From contig NW_026971205.1 in assembly GCF_963678635.1 (NCBI RefSeq), positions 1 through 43,890 on the forward strand: a stretch of DNA of 43,890 nt, given 5' to 3'. This stretch comes from Symsagittifera roscoffensis (taxonomy: Eukaryota; Xenacoelomorpha; Acoela; Convolutidae). Position 1 is the first letter of the stretch. Each line of letters begins with the position of its first letter. Below are positions 11,703-21,482 of this stretch, piece by piece. A model generated the notes under the pieces. The model made no database searches and was not told where the DNA came from. It worked only from the letters and a program-made list of their open reading frames with translations. The translations under genes were made by a program, and so were the position numbers.

Positions 11703-12090
11703 TGAAAGACTTGATGATCAAAAAATAAAGAGATTTAATTTAATTTACTTTAAAGATTCAAGGGAAGCGTTGATACTCTGTTATTTAAATTAAGATAGTT
11801 TAAGTGAAAACAAGGATAAGCCTTGAGAGTTTTAAAGATAAAGGCTTAAGTGGAAAGAAGGTTAAGGTTAAACTTTAGATGATGTTATTTTTTTTGTGAA
11901 ATTTGCTGTTATGTTTAAGGGGACGAAGCTTGGATGAACAAATGATATATATAAATTAATAAAACTAACAATTGTGTTTTATATTAACTAATTTTTATAT
12001 TTTTGTAATTAAAAAACATTTTAACGAAATGTTTTTTTTCTGCAGATTTTGAAGGAAAACGACTTGTGTTATTTTTATGAGTCGTTATTG
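11703..12090. other. AT-rich spacer
   Basis: Runs of A and T, several short gagttt/aagttaag repeats around 11800-11880, and no coding frame of note. It could contain the 5' boundary (LTR or leader) of the minus-strand retroelement, but no LTR pair was found. Confidence 0.35.
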
Positions 12091-12159
12091 TATAAATAGC
12101 AGGTTTAGCATCATTGAGACTACTGAAATAAATTTTCAAGTTTCATGTCAGTAAATAAA
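12091..12159 (+). promoter_or_regulatory. TATA-like box followed by AATAAA signals
   Basis: TATAAATA at 12091-12098 is followed about 30 nt later by AATAAA at 12127-12132 and again at 12154-12159. The compact order TATA, short interval, AATAAA resembles the U3-R arrangement of an LTR on the plus strand, which would be opposite to the retroelement described here. It may equally be chance in AT-rich DNA. Confidence 0.2.
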
Positions 12160-12520
12160 AACTTAAATTTACTGCTGAAAAGATTTCTAAATACATATTA
12201 TTATACATGAAGCTAATTGGCAGATTTCTTTCTAATTGTATGTCGTGCCTTGTCCGGGGTCTTCCCGCAATACCTGGTGTTTCTCGTACTGTTTGGAAAA
12301 TTGGCGCAGATCTAGTGAGTCGTAGAGACTTTTCTAATAAATTGTCTATGTCATTTAACATTTTTGTAACTTTGCAATTGTCTAATTCTAATCTAATTTT
12401 TCTAAATCTAAATTGGTGTTTTAAGGTCTTGTTCGAGATTTTTGGTCGCACCAGATGAGTTAAGTCCTTGTGGCTATACTCATAGAAAATTTCAGATAAG
12501 GTACACCGTCTGTTCGTCAC
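12143..12520 (-). CDS. Uncharacterised 125-codon open frame
   Basis: Open from a GTG at 12520 to a stop at 12143; an in-frame TAA sits just upstream and no upstream ATG exists. The first ATG-led part begins inside (MLNDIDNLLEKSL). The central region is amphipathic and Lys/Arg/Leu-rich (FRKIRLELDNCKVTK), followed by a Pro/Arg-rich segment (RETPGIAGRPRTRHD). Composition is more protein-like than the surrounding DNA. It could be an exon of a host gene or an N-terminal gag fragment of the retroelement, which lies downstream in the same orientation. No family is recognised. Confidence 0.3.
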   Translation of the reverse strand: MTNRRCTLSEIFYEYSHKDLTHLVRPKISNKTLKHQFRFRKIRLELDNCKVTKMLNDIDNLLEKSLRLTRSAPIFQTVRETPGIAGRPRTRHDIQLERNLPISFMYNNMYLEIFSAVNLSFYLLT

Positions 12521-13182
12521 TCTTTCTTATTTCCGGCCGGATAGATTCGTGCAATTTCTTAGTCTAATACCAATCTTAATCTTACTTTTGTATCTCCTAG
12601 TCTCAATAGATCTAGTGTATACTGGTTTATGCGAGTCAGTTTCTCGAAGGGAGAACAACTGCATTCTAAGTTTTTTGTTCAAATAAGTATGTTTGCTAGG
12701 GATGGATTATGATTGGTTAGTTAGGAAAATTTTTTAGAATTAGAGTATCACATTTGAAACCAATTATAAATTCTAGTTTAGAACTGGTTCCAATAAAGAA
12801 AATATCATGGCTTCGATTTGATTTTGATATCAAAAGATTGCAATTTTTGTTGGTATCAAATAAGTCAGTTTAGAGTTGGTAGAGATTTAGTTCATAATTG
12901 AGACAAAAAATATCATTTAAAAGTTCTACCCAGTTTTATCGACTTTTAAAATAACTATTCAGTTTGAGTATTCTGACAAATGAAATCATTTTTAAAAGAA
13001 TCAAAAACAAGTCGCAAAGAGGTTAGGGTTACATTGATTCAAAGGAATTTGCGAACCTAAACAAGCCTCTGGCTTGCTTTGGGCTGTCTAAGTTTGAAAT
13101 AAGTCTACCACTGTAATCTGATTTTAACAAATAAAAACGAGATTTATCCTAGCGTTATCAAATCGGAAGAAAGACTTATTTC
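12521..13182. other. Intergenic stretch left of array A
   Basis: No coding frame. Contains a small perfect hairpin at 13062-13076 (caagcc, loop tct, ggcttg). A direct oligomer ggaaaattttttagaat-like AT-rich sequence also occurs, but nothing else structured. Confidence 0.5.
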
Positions 13183-14744
13183 AGGTTAGCAATTGTTTCA
13201 CAAATTTACTTGAATCATTTTTTGCAGCGTTGCTGCTTTTATGCTCAATCTTTTGAAAAAAAAAACATTTAACTTTAAAACATTAGTTTTAGTTTTTACT
13301 GAAAATGCTTGTCTTATACAAGTATATGTTTGTACTTTTCGCCGAAAATATTTGATTGAAGTTTATTTTTATGGGTCGGCGTTTTTGTGTCGCTTTTCTT
13401 ACCTAAAAACTGTTTACCCAAATTTGTTGTTGTTTTTTTTTGAGATCAACGTTTCAATGAAAATCCCACTATTCAAAAACTAACAATAAAAATAATATCT
13501 ATAAAAAATTTCAAAACTAATTTAAATATTGAAAAAATTCTTTTCCTAATTTTTTTGCTCGTGTTCTCTTTTAATATGACGCCAGCGGAAATTCTTTTTG
13601 CTACTTAAACGCGTCATGCTGTTTTCATCTCAACTTTTTTCTGCGACCAATTCAGTTGCGCAAGTTTCTTGAATAGTTCTTTGATCAATTTTTTCAAAAC
13701 TTTTCAAAATTCAATGGTTTTCTAGACTATTTCGTGCAAAACTATAATTTCAAAAATGAAACTCAATGATGATTCAACACAACATTAAATTCAGTGATAG
13801 CATTCTTGCCTGGTACATAAGATATACGAAGTTTGCATCCAGTCAGAACCTGTTTTGTTAGCAAACGGAAAGTTTTCGGCAGTTTTAGACAACCACTTGT
13901 ATTCTTAATGTTGTTGGTTTAATTTTGATTTGTTGGATCTTTTGCAACTAATCACAGTTTGTGATTTTTTTTATCTCAACTGGGGTGACAAAGTGCTTAT
14001 TCACTGCGTTTAGATTATGCTCTTTTGTTAAGCGCGGATGTCGTAGACAAAGTAGTAGCATGGGTGTCTTTGTGAGATTCAAAAGAAATTTTTTGAACTT
14101 ATCCTGATAAGAACCAAATCATGTCTGTTTCTGTGAAGTTTATTAAAACACGTCGACCAGATAATTTGAGTCAGACGAGGAGAAATTCTTCAGGTTGAAA
14201 CTTTTTCAGAATGACCGCAACAATTTTTTTGTTTAATTTCAATTATTTTTTTTGTTAATAATTCAAAGTGTTTGTCAAAATTTTTCTCAATCTGCCCCTT
14301 TCAAAAAAATTGGTCTCTGGTAAAAAACAAGTTTTTCGATGGAATATCAAACAATTAAGGCTTAGAGGATATCAAAAAAATGCATTGCTCCTAACCAAAA
14401 AGTTTCGTCATAAACCGTCAAATGTTATCTGATTATCTTAATCGAGTACCAATATACCTACCGACTTGATTGACGTGAACGAATGTGAGATGTTATGCCT
14501 TTGTTCAAACTCAATCTTGTTTGTAAAGAATTCAAACAGAAAAGTCAATATCACGTTGAGGAAATAGATATCTAAATCAAAACCAAGACAACCATTAGGA
14601 AATATTATTTACTTTTAGAAAATTAGAGAAAACTTCTAACCTATATCTTTTCAAATTTTAAAAAATTTGTTTTCGCTGAAAGGACGTTTTTGTTTCTGAA
14701 GAACAGGATTGCGCAATCCACGTATATATACACAGCAATTAGCC
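13183..14744. repeat. Array A, unit 1 (~1.56 kb)
   Basis: First unit of a three-unit tandem array; units start with aggttagcaattgttt at 13183, 14745 and 16288. Left-to-right landmarks: an acceptor-like ttttttgcag (~13217), a short plus-strand frame at 13241-13483 (with TENACLIQVYVCTFRRKYL), a segment with gatgtcgtagacaaagtagtag (~14037), and a distal ~0.5 kb that matches the 3' flank of the Smr gene at 18.87 kb. The unit ends with gtatatatacacagcaatta, which corresponds to the last codons of that gene. Unit 1 is the most diverged of the three. Confidence 0.9.
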
Positions 14745-16287
14745 AGGTTAGCAATTGTTTAACAAATTTATTTGAATCATTTTTTGCAGCGTTGGCGTGC
14801 TGCTTTTATGCGCAATGTTTTGAAAAAAAATTGCAAGTACAAAATAATAGTTTTAGTTTTTACTGAAAATGCTTGTCTTATACTAGTATATGTTTGTACT
14901 TTTCGCCGAGAATATTTGATTGAAGTTTATTTTAATGATTTGGCGTTTTTATGTCGCTTTTCCTACCTAAAAACTGTTTACACAAATTTGTTGTTGTTTT
15001 TTTGAGATCAACGTTTCAATGAAAATCCCATTATTCAAAATTAACAATACAGTTATTATCTTTATTAAATTTCAAAACTGATATAAATTATAAGAAACTT
15101 CTTTTCCTAATTTTTTGCTTGTGTCGCTTTCAATATGACGCCAGCGAAAATTCTTTTTGCCACTTATTGAGCGTCATGCTGTTTTCATCTCAACTTGTCT
15201 TTGCGGCAAAGTCATGCTTTTTTTTTGAATACTTCTTTGATCAATTTTTAAAATTTTAATGGTTTTCTAGACTATTTCATGCAAAACTTTAATTTAAAAA
15301 TGAAACTCAATGATGATTCAACACAACCTTAAATTCAATGGTAGCAACCTTGCCTGATACATAAAATGAACGGAGTTTGCATCCAGTCGGAACCTGTTTT
15401 GTTAGCACACGGAAAATTTTCGGCAGTTTTAGATAACCACTTGTATTCTTAAGGTCGGCTTAATTTTGTTTTGTTGAATCCTGTGCAACTAATCACAGTT
15501 TTGTGATTTTCCAAATCTCAACTGGGGTGACAAAGTGCTTATTCACTGCGTTTAGATTATGCTCTTTTGTTAAGCGCGGATGTCGTAGACAAAGTAGTAG
15601 CATGGGTGTCTTTGTGAGATTCAAAAGAAATTTTTTGAACTCATCCTGATAAGAACCAAATCATGTCTGTTTCTGTGAAGTTTATTAAAACACGTCGACC
15701 AGATAAATTGAGTCAGACGAGGAGAAATTCTTCAGGTTGAAACGTTTTCACAATGACCGCAACGATTTTTTTGTTTAATTTTAATTATTTTTTTTTGTTA
15801 ATAATTCAAAGTGTTTGTCAGAATTTTTCTCAATCTGCCCCTTTCAAAAAAATTGGTCTCTGGTAAAAAACAAGTTTTTTCGATGGAATATCAAACAATT
15901 AAGGATTAGAGGATATCAAAAAAATGCATTGCTCCTATCCAAAAATTTCGTCATAAACCGTCAATTGTTATCTGATTATCTTAATCGAGCACCAATATAC
16001 CTACCGACGAGATTGACGTGAACGAATGTGAGATGTTATGCCTTTGTTCAAACTCAATCTTGTTTGTAAAGAATTCAAACAGAAGTCCCAATATCACGTT
16101 GATGAAATAGATATCTAAATCAAAACCAAGACAACCATTAGGAAATATGATTTACTTTTAGAAAATTAGAGAAAACTTCTAACCTATATCTTTTCAAATT
16201 TTAAAAAATTTGTTTTCGCTGAAAGGACGTTTTTGTTTCTGAAGAACAGGATTGCGCAATCCACCTATATATACACAGCAATCAGCC
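14745..16287. repeat. Array A, unit 2 (~1.54 kb)
   Basis: Same order of landmarks as unit 1. The plus-strand frame is at 14772-15005 (77 codons, TENACLILVYVCTFRREYL). Internal diverged patches (around 15100-15250 and 15450-15520) relative to units 1 and 3 suggest an independent history or gene-conversion tracts. It ends at the cagcaatcagcc junction. Confidence 0.9.
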
Positions 16288-16550
16288 AGGTTAGCAATTG
16301 TTTAACAAATTTATTTGAATCATTTTTTGCAGCTTTGGCGTGCTGCTTTTATGAGCAATGTTTTGAGAAAAAAAATTGCAAGTACAAAATAATAGTTTTA
16401 GTTTTTACGGAAAATGCTTGTCTTATACTAGTATATGTTTGTACTTTTCGCCGAGAATGTTTGATTGAAGTTTATTTTAATGGGTTGGCGTTCTTATGTC
16501 GGTTTTCCTACCTAAAAACTGTTTACACAAATGTGTTGTTGTTTTTTTGA
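16233..16550 (+). other. Short frame repeated in each array A unit
   Basis: Longest version (105 codons) of a frame also open at 13241-13483 and 14772-15005. The shared core is hydrophobic and aromatic (TENACLILVYVCTFRRE, then a YFNGLAFLCRFSYLKTVY segment) and ends at TGA after a poly-T tract. The longer start in this copy exists only because it reads across the unit junction, so it is a by-product of duplication. The core is kept open in all three copies, but all are recent duplicates. I would not call it a gene without evidence of transcription. Confidence 0.2.
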
Positions 16551-18893
16551 GATCAACGTTTCAATGAAAATCCCATTATTCAAAATTAACAATAGAATTA
16601 TTATCTTTATTAAATTTGAAAACTGATATAAATTATAAGAAACTTCTTTTCCTAATTTTTTGCTTGTGTTCCCTTTCAATATGACGCCAGCGGAAATTCT
16701 TTTTGCTACTTAAACGCGTCATGCTGTTTTTATCTCAACTTGTCTCTGCGACAAATTCAGTTGCGCAAGTTTCTTGAATAGTTCTTTGATCAATTTTTTC
16801 AAAACTTTTCAAAATTCAATGGTTTTCTAGACTATTTCGTGCAAAACTATAATTTCAAAAATGAAACTCAATGATGATTCAACACAACATTAAATTCAGT
16901 GATAGCATTCTTGCCTGGTACATAAGATGTACGAAGTTTGCATCCAGTCAGAACCTGTTTTGTTAGCAAACGGAAAATTTTCAGCAGTTTTAGACAACCA
17001 CTTGTATTCTTAATGTTGTCGGTTTAACTTTGATTTGTTGGATCTTTTGCAACTAATCACAGTTTTGTGATTTTTTTATCGCAACTGGGGTGACAACGTG
17101 CACAATCACTGTGTTTAGATTATGCTATTTTGTTAGGCGCAGATGTCGTAAGCAAAGTAGTAGCATGGTTGTCTTTGTGAGATTCAATAAAAAAATTTGA
17201 ACTTTTCCTGATAAGAACCAAATCATGTCGGTTTCTGTGAAATTTATTAGAACACGTCGACCAGATAATTTAAGTCGGACAAGGAGACGTTCTTCAGGTT
17301 GAAACGTTTCCACAATGACCGCAACGATTTTTTGGAATAGTAAAAAGGCATTTGAGGACATATAAAAAAGTCATTGCAACTTCTCTTAAATTTAAACTGC
17401 TGATATTAAGTAAATTTTCAAAGCTCTAAGGAGTATAGATGATGCCTTACCTAAGAGTTTTTTTGGCACTAATAAATTACGGCGCTGCTGACACATATTC
17501 TTTGTCACTTGCATTTTTCTATTAATTTATCTGATATCAATATAGGAAAATCAAAGAATAAAACTTGTTCCAACCAAATCTGAGCAAATTGACGTGAGAT
17601 TTGGAAACTGTAAAGCCCTTCTCCAGTTAAAAATAGCAAGTGGCGAACGCCCCGATGACTTTAAGGAGCGACTAGAGCTACCAATATTGTTCTTCAAAGA
17701 CCGTCGCTATAACTGATTCGATCTAAGGAGCTCATTCGGAATTTTTGTCAACTCTTCTAACAATGGCACGATGATGACGGCTGTGGCAGATACAAAAAAA
17801 TCTTTGTTGTAAAGCTTGTTGATGTTAATATAGATGGCCGAAGAGGCAGACCTCCCCAGCATCATCGGCTTAAGACCACTTCAGACAGATCTTTTACCTG
17901 CCCTTCTTGACTTTGCCCTGATGGACATCAAAGAACGCTTCATTAGAGCAGCTTCTTCATGTGTTCAAATGAGCAAACTGCTGTCCCGTTTGATGACTGA
18001 GAAAAATGCAAATTAAAAAGACTTGGATGATATGATCATGTTATACGAGGCCGTAATGCCAGATCTTGACTTTACCAGCAAGTTCGAATTTTGCAAAAAC
18101 ATTTGATGCCTCCCCCTGTTCATCGATACGCCAGAATGTTTGACAGCTGCCCTCAGAGTGTGTCACAAAGCCAAAATGCCAACAATTTTTGCTTTGCTAC
18201 AGATAGGTGCGACCCTCCCAGTGACGGTATTCAGAGAGATTTCTCTTTTTTGAGCTTGAAACTACCAAAAAGTTAGCTCTGCTCCAGTATAAAGATTGAT
18301 CAACTCTCAAAATTGTCCCTGATTTTTATCCACAATCAGACAGATTTGTCGCAAGAAATCGAAGATTCAATTTGTTTAATTTCAATTAATTATTTTTTGT
18401 CAATAATTCAAAGTGTTTGTCGAAATTTTTCTCAATCTGCCCCTTTCAAGAAATTTGGTCTCTGGTACAAAACAAGTTTTTCGATGAATTAACAAACAGT
18501 TAAGTCTTAGAGGATATCAAAAAATGCTCTGCTCCTAAGCAAAAAGTTTCGTCATAGACCGCCAAATGTTATCTGATTATCTTAATCGAGTACCAATATA
18601 CCTACCGACGTGAACGATGTGAACGAATGTGAGATGTTACGCCTTTGCTCAAACTCAATCTTGTTTGTAAAGAATTGAAACAAAAGTCCCAAATCACGTT
18701 GATGAAATAGATATCTAAACCAAAACCAAGACTACCATTAAGAAAATTTAATGGCTTTTAGAAAGTTAGAGAATACTTTTAACCAATGTCTTTTCAGATT
18801 TTAAGAAATTAATTTTCGCTGAAACGTTGTTTTTGTAATACCGTTTCTGAAAACAGGATTGCGCAACCCATCTATATATGCACAGCAATCATC
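16288..18893. repeat. Array A, unit 3, split by a hAT fragment
   Basis: Unit sequence runs 16288-17334, is interrupted by 1,040 bp, and resumes at 18375 with tttaatttcaatta to about 18893. The two halves match the continuous sequence of units 1 and 2 across the insertion point, with the tetramer tttg on both sides. The distal half forms the immediate 3' flank and last codons of the Smr gene on the minus strand. Confidence 0.9.
17335..18374 (+). pseudogene. hAT-family transposase relic (C-terminal part)
   Basis: Inserted in array A unit 3. Readable plus-strand segments: 17560-17715 (IASGERPDDFKERLELPILF), 17834-18016 (60 codons, LLPALLDFALMDIKERF) and about 18020-18370. The last contains LTAALRVCHKAKMPTIFALL, then QIGATLPVTV, a shifted RDFSFLSLKLPKS and LSKLSLIFIHNQTDLSQEIE. 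This order (ALL-QI-x-ATLPV, ERSFS-like, LK-x-x-K, LSxLxLxxIH) is the hAT C-terminal dimerisation region. Frames change several times and contain stops. No terminal inverted repeats or 8-bp target duplication were found, so it is a truncated fragment. The DDE-bearing N-terminal half is absent. Confidence 0.75.
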
Positions 18894-19282
18894 CCTTTGT
18901 TGTCCTGGTCTATGTAATGTCTCCAACCATTTCTTCTAGCAAGGTCCATAACAGCTTTTCTTAAATGCGGAAAACCATCAAAAGAATGGTGCCCTTGACC
19001 TGCATTGACAAAGAAACGACGTTTGTTCTCGTATTTGCACTCCAAGTAGAAATCTTCCACTCGCTCAAGAGCGACTTGCACTGTGTCGCCATGTAAATTT
19101 ATCATAGGATACCCTCGATAGAGATTCCTTGCCGCCTCAGAAACACACTCGTCAAGAGACCTCATCCTGACCTCTGTTCTCATATTGCTTCTGTCTCTTT
19201 CTGTGCAGTTCCATAAACAACAAATAAATGCGATAAAAATCACAAATAATAACAACAAGAGTAGTACTTCTTCCATCGTCAT
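18872..19282 (-). CDS. Membrane-anchored Smr-domain protein
   Basis: Intact intronless frame, ATG at 19282, TAG at 18872, 136 residues. Residues 6-24 form a hydrophobic stretch (VLLLLLLFVIFIAFICCLW) preceded by two Glu and followed by an Arg-rich patch. This suggests a signal anchor with the C-terminal domain facing the cytosol, or a signal peptide. Residues ~60-136 are an Smr (small MutS-related) domain: the LHG motif at 63-65 (INLHGDT), helix ALERVEDFYLEC, then AGQGHHS at 94-100 in place of the common TGxGxHS, and a final strand MIAVHI. Smr domains in other proteins are nucleases or nucleic-acid binders; activity here is inferred only. A standalone Smr protein with a membrane anchor is unusual. 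The paralogue at 43387 ends similarly. An ATTAAA (minus strand) at 18747-18752 could serve polyadenylation. The last codons and 3' flank are shared with array A. Confidence 0.85.
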   Translation of the reverse strand: MTMEEVLLLLLLFVIFIAFICCLWNCTERDRSNMRTEVRMRSLDECVSEAARNLYRGYPMINLHGDTVQVALERVEDFYLECKYENKRRFFVNAGQGHHSFDGFPHLRKAVMDLARRNGWRHYIDQDNKGMIAVHI

Positions 19283-19745
19283 ATTTCAGATTAGAAGGTT
19301 GAGAAATTTATGTCACACGACTACTGACGTTTACTTTTAATGTTTAAGAAGCTTGGTAACATATGCGCACTTCAGGAGCGCTAAGTAAAATTTTAAAAAA
19401 GTACCATTTGAGGTTTTATCAAGAGACATGGTAAAAAGCGGCTTGTATTAATACTTTTGGTTGGAGCTATAACTAATTTCTTATTCAAACAATTTCGTTT
19501 TTTTTCCAAATTTTTGAGAACACTTGTTCATGCCGAGTTCAGGCAGCATTACTCCAGAAAAAGCTCTAAAAGTATGTAATTCTTAGGCAGCGCCATAAGC
19601 GCGGTTCATTGTAAAGGGCTGAATAGTTCGTGTGATGGTTTTTTCATTCCTGGACAAAAATCGTTTATATAATAGCATTTTACCCGAAAAATGGCGTGGC
19701 ATACTAATTTGAAATTGTTGGAGTGATTTTGAGGCTGGAATTATT
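19283..19745. other. Upstream flank of the first Smr gene
   Basis: Expected promoter region for the minus-strand gene. I see no clear TATA box. A CRE-like half-site (tgacgt, ~19325) lies about 45 bp upstream of the ATG. No coding frame. Confidence 0.35.
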
Positions 19746-19957
19746 GGATCAAGTTAACATCAAGCCACCATTACTATACCAAGTTGAGATATCCCTCATC
19801 AACTTTTAATTTGAAAAAAAAAATCGCTCGTGGCTGCGTGTGAGATGCTCAAAACTTGATTGGCTGAAAAAATTTGAACCAAGTTAACTTGAAACAGATT
19901 TGAACGAAGTTAATATCCTTTCATCCTCAATTGCGTTAAGGGGGAGGTTGTCAACTT
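19746..19957. repeat. ~210-bp interspersed repeat with CAAGTTAAC motifs, copy 1
   Basis: Matches 42388-42590 in order and spacing. ggatcaagttaacatc is identical (16 bp) at 19746 and 42388; accaagtt(g/a)agat lies at 19778 and 42419; gattggctgaaaa is identical at 19858 and 42496. tttgaaccaagttaactt at 19873-19890 is present inverted at 42566-42583. Four AAGTTAA-type motifs occur in each copy. The left-end and inverted right-end motifs are similar, as in a small non-autonomous DNA element. This copy lies 0.46-0.68 kb upstream of the Smr gene start. Confidence 0.75.
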
Positions 19958-20430
19958 GATTCGAATTACCAAATCTATCGATCTTCAAGCTTTTCTAAAG
20001 ACTTGCATCTGAAAACGTATATGAGTCTAATTCAGTGAAATATATATCCGAAAACTGATACCTTCATAAAAAATTTGTTTTTTTTTTCGTAAATGGCACG
20101 AGAGCTTCTAAACAAAATCCTTATATGTGAACAAAAATGACGGTTCAACAGGTTACGAAAATGTTTTCTGATTGAAATAAAACACCGGCAATCAAATTTG
20201 TCTCGTATTCATCCAGTAAATTGACTTAACACAACCACAATAAAAAGACTATTTTGTAAAACCATGTAGTCGTCTTCTCAAGCTAAGTTTCTCGTCAAAA
20301 ATAATCGCATCTTCGGGAAGTAGATTAGCTTTAATTAGGTCTGTTTACATTTTCCCCCCTATCTCAAAAGTGAGAAATTTGGTGCAAGGTACAAAATCTG
20401 CAAATGCTTACCTAAACAAGTCTTAGTACT
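19958..20430. other. Intergenic stretch left of array X
   Basis: AT-rich, no coding frame and no strong structure. Sequence changes abruptly into repeat X at 20431. Confidence 0.5.
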
Positions 20431-21482
20431 TTAGAGGGGCTTGTTCCATTACCAAAAAAATATTCAGGCTAAATCATCTCAGCTGAAATATTTCATACGC
20501 AAAGAATTCCCATCTGAAAAACTTGAAACAGTAAGAGTCCCCGAACTAGAGATTGACAAGAAGTTTTTCACCAAACGGGTAGAAATCAAAAAAGAGAGTT
20601 TTAAAAATTTGTTATTGAGCCATTTTTTGGTTTCTAGTGTCATGGTGATAGTAGCTTGTGAGCCAAGTTTTAAAGCATATGGCGGAAAAAAATCCGAAGG
20701 TGCTTTTTTATTGTTTCTAGAGAACAAAACAGCACTTTCGATATCGCGGTCGTTTTTTCTCCACATGGCCTTAGAGTTGTTAGCAAACATCATTGGACAA
20801 AGTCTCTTTCATTCGGTTTGAAACAGTTTCTTATAATATATAGCTAAATAATTAATTAATATTACGCAGTTTTTGTTGTAGTAAAATAAAAGACAATATT
20901 TAATCCAATGATTGAAAATAAAATGAATGACCTCCAATCGCAAGCTTAAAATCACTGGAGAAATCGTTTGAACTGATCAATTCACTTCAGTTCAAATCAT
21001 TTTAGTTTCAGTTTTTGAAGGGATGCAATTATATTTTGTTGCATATCGGTAACTATCAGACATTACTTACAAAATTGAAATTTCAAAAGCCTTTTTCTCA
21101 TTTTTATTTAAAAATTAAGCAAAACGTGAAACGAACAACACTTATTTAGACTTTCATCGGTAATAGCTAGTCGACTCTTCATAAAATGAAAAAAGTTGTA
21201 GCGGGAACGATAAAGTCAAACTAGTGCCACCGAGCTCGTTGATAAATACGCATCTCTGCTTAATTTACAAGGCCACTCACGCTATCATATTTGAAAACAT
21301 CAACTTCTCGAACGAATGGCAAGGATAGCAAGGAATAGCAAGGATAGCCGTTGACTGCAAGAGTAATAGAAAATGTTCCGATTATAATTTGAAAAACAAT
21401 TACAAAAAACGCTTTTTCAGGTTTTTTTAATTTGTGTTGTTGTTTTGCGAGACGTGATAAGAGATAATGAAAACCAAGAACT
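20431..21482. repeat. Array X, unit 1 (1,052 bp)
   Basis: Begins with ttagaggggcttgttcc; the same landmark recurs at 21483, 22537, 23591 and 29245. Internal landmarks: the ORF region (first ~390 bp), then caattatattttgttgcata, then gctagtcgactcttcat, then a micro-repeat of aaggatagc/aaggaatagc just before ccgttgactgc. It lacks the 33-bp segment found in X4-X6. It carries the most complete version of the plus-strand frame. Confidence 0.95.
20441..20821 (+). CDS. Uncharacterised frame in repeat X, unit 1
   Basis: 126 codons from a TTG (no ATG near the start) to TGA. The region before the middle is charged (FPSEKLETVRVPELEID, FFTKRVEIKKESF), followed by a hydrophobic/aromatic half (FLVSSVMVIVACEPSF, EGAFLLFLENKTAL). 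It is equally open in units 2 and 3. By eye, unit 1 versus unit 2 shows about six synonymous and eight non-synonymous changes in this frame, weakly in favour of past coding constraint. Splicing from an upstream exon would be needed for an ATG. An opposite-strand frame (20479-20793) overlaps it fully but shows mostly amino-acid-changing differences between copies. Family not recognised. Confidence 0.3.
   Translation: MFHYQKNIQAKSSQLKYFIRKEFPSEKLETVRVPELEIDKKFFTKRVEIKKESFKNLLLSHFLVSSVMVIVACEPSFKAYGGKKSEGAFLLFLENKTALSISRSFFLHMALELLANIIGQSLFHSV

Noticed and set aside
13019-13032. Telomere-like ttagggtta
   Set aside because: A single occurrence without tandem extension.
17125-17361. 78-codon minus-strand frame in array A unit 3
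   Set aside because: Not open in units 1 and 2 and crosses the hAT insertion junction.
20479-20793. 104-codon minus-strand frame in repeat X (also 21531-21845, 22585-22899)
   Set aside because: Fully overlaps the plus-strand frame, and most differences between copies change its residues; probably a shadow.
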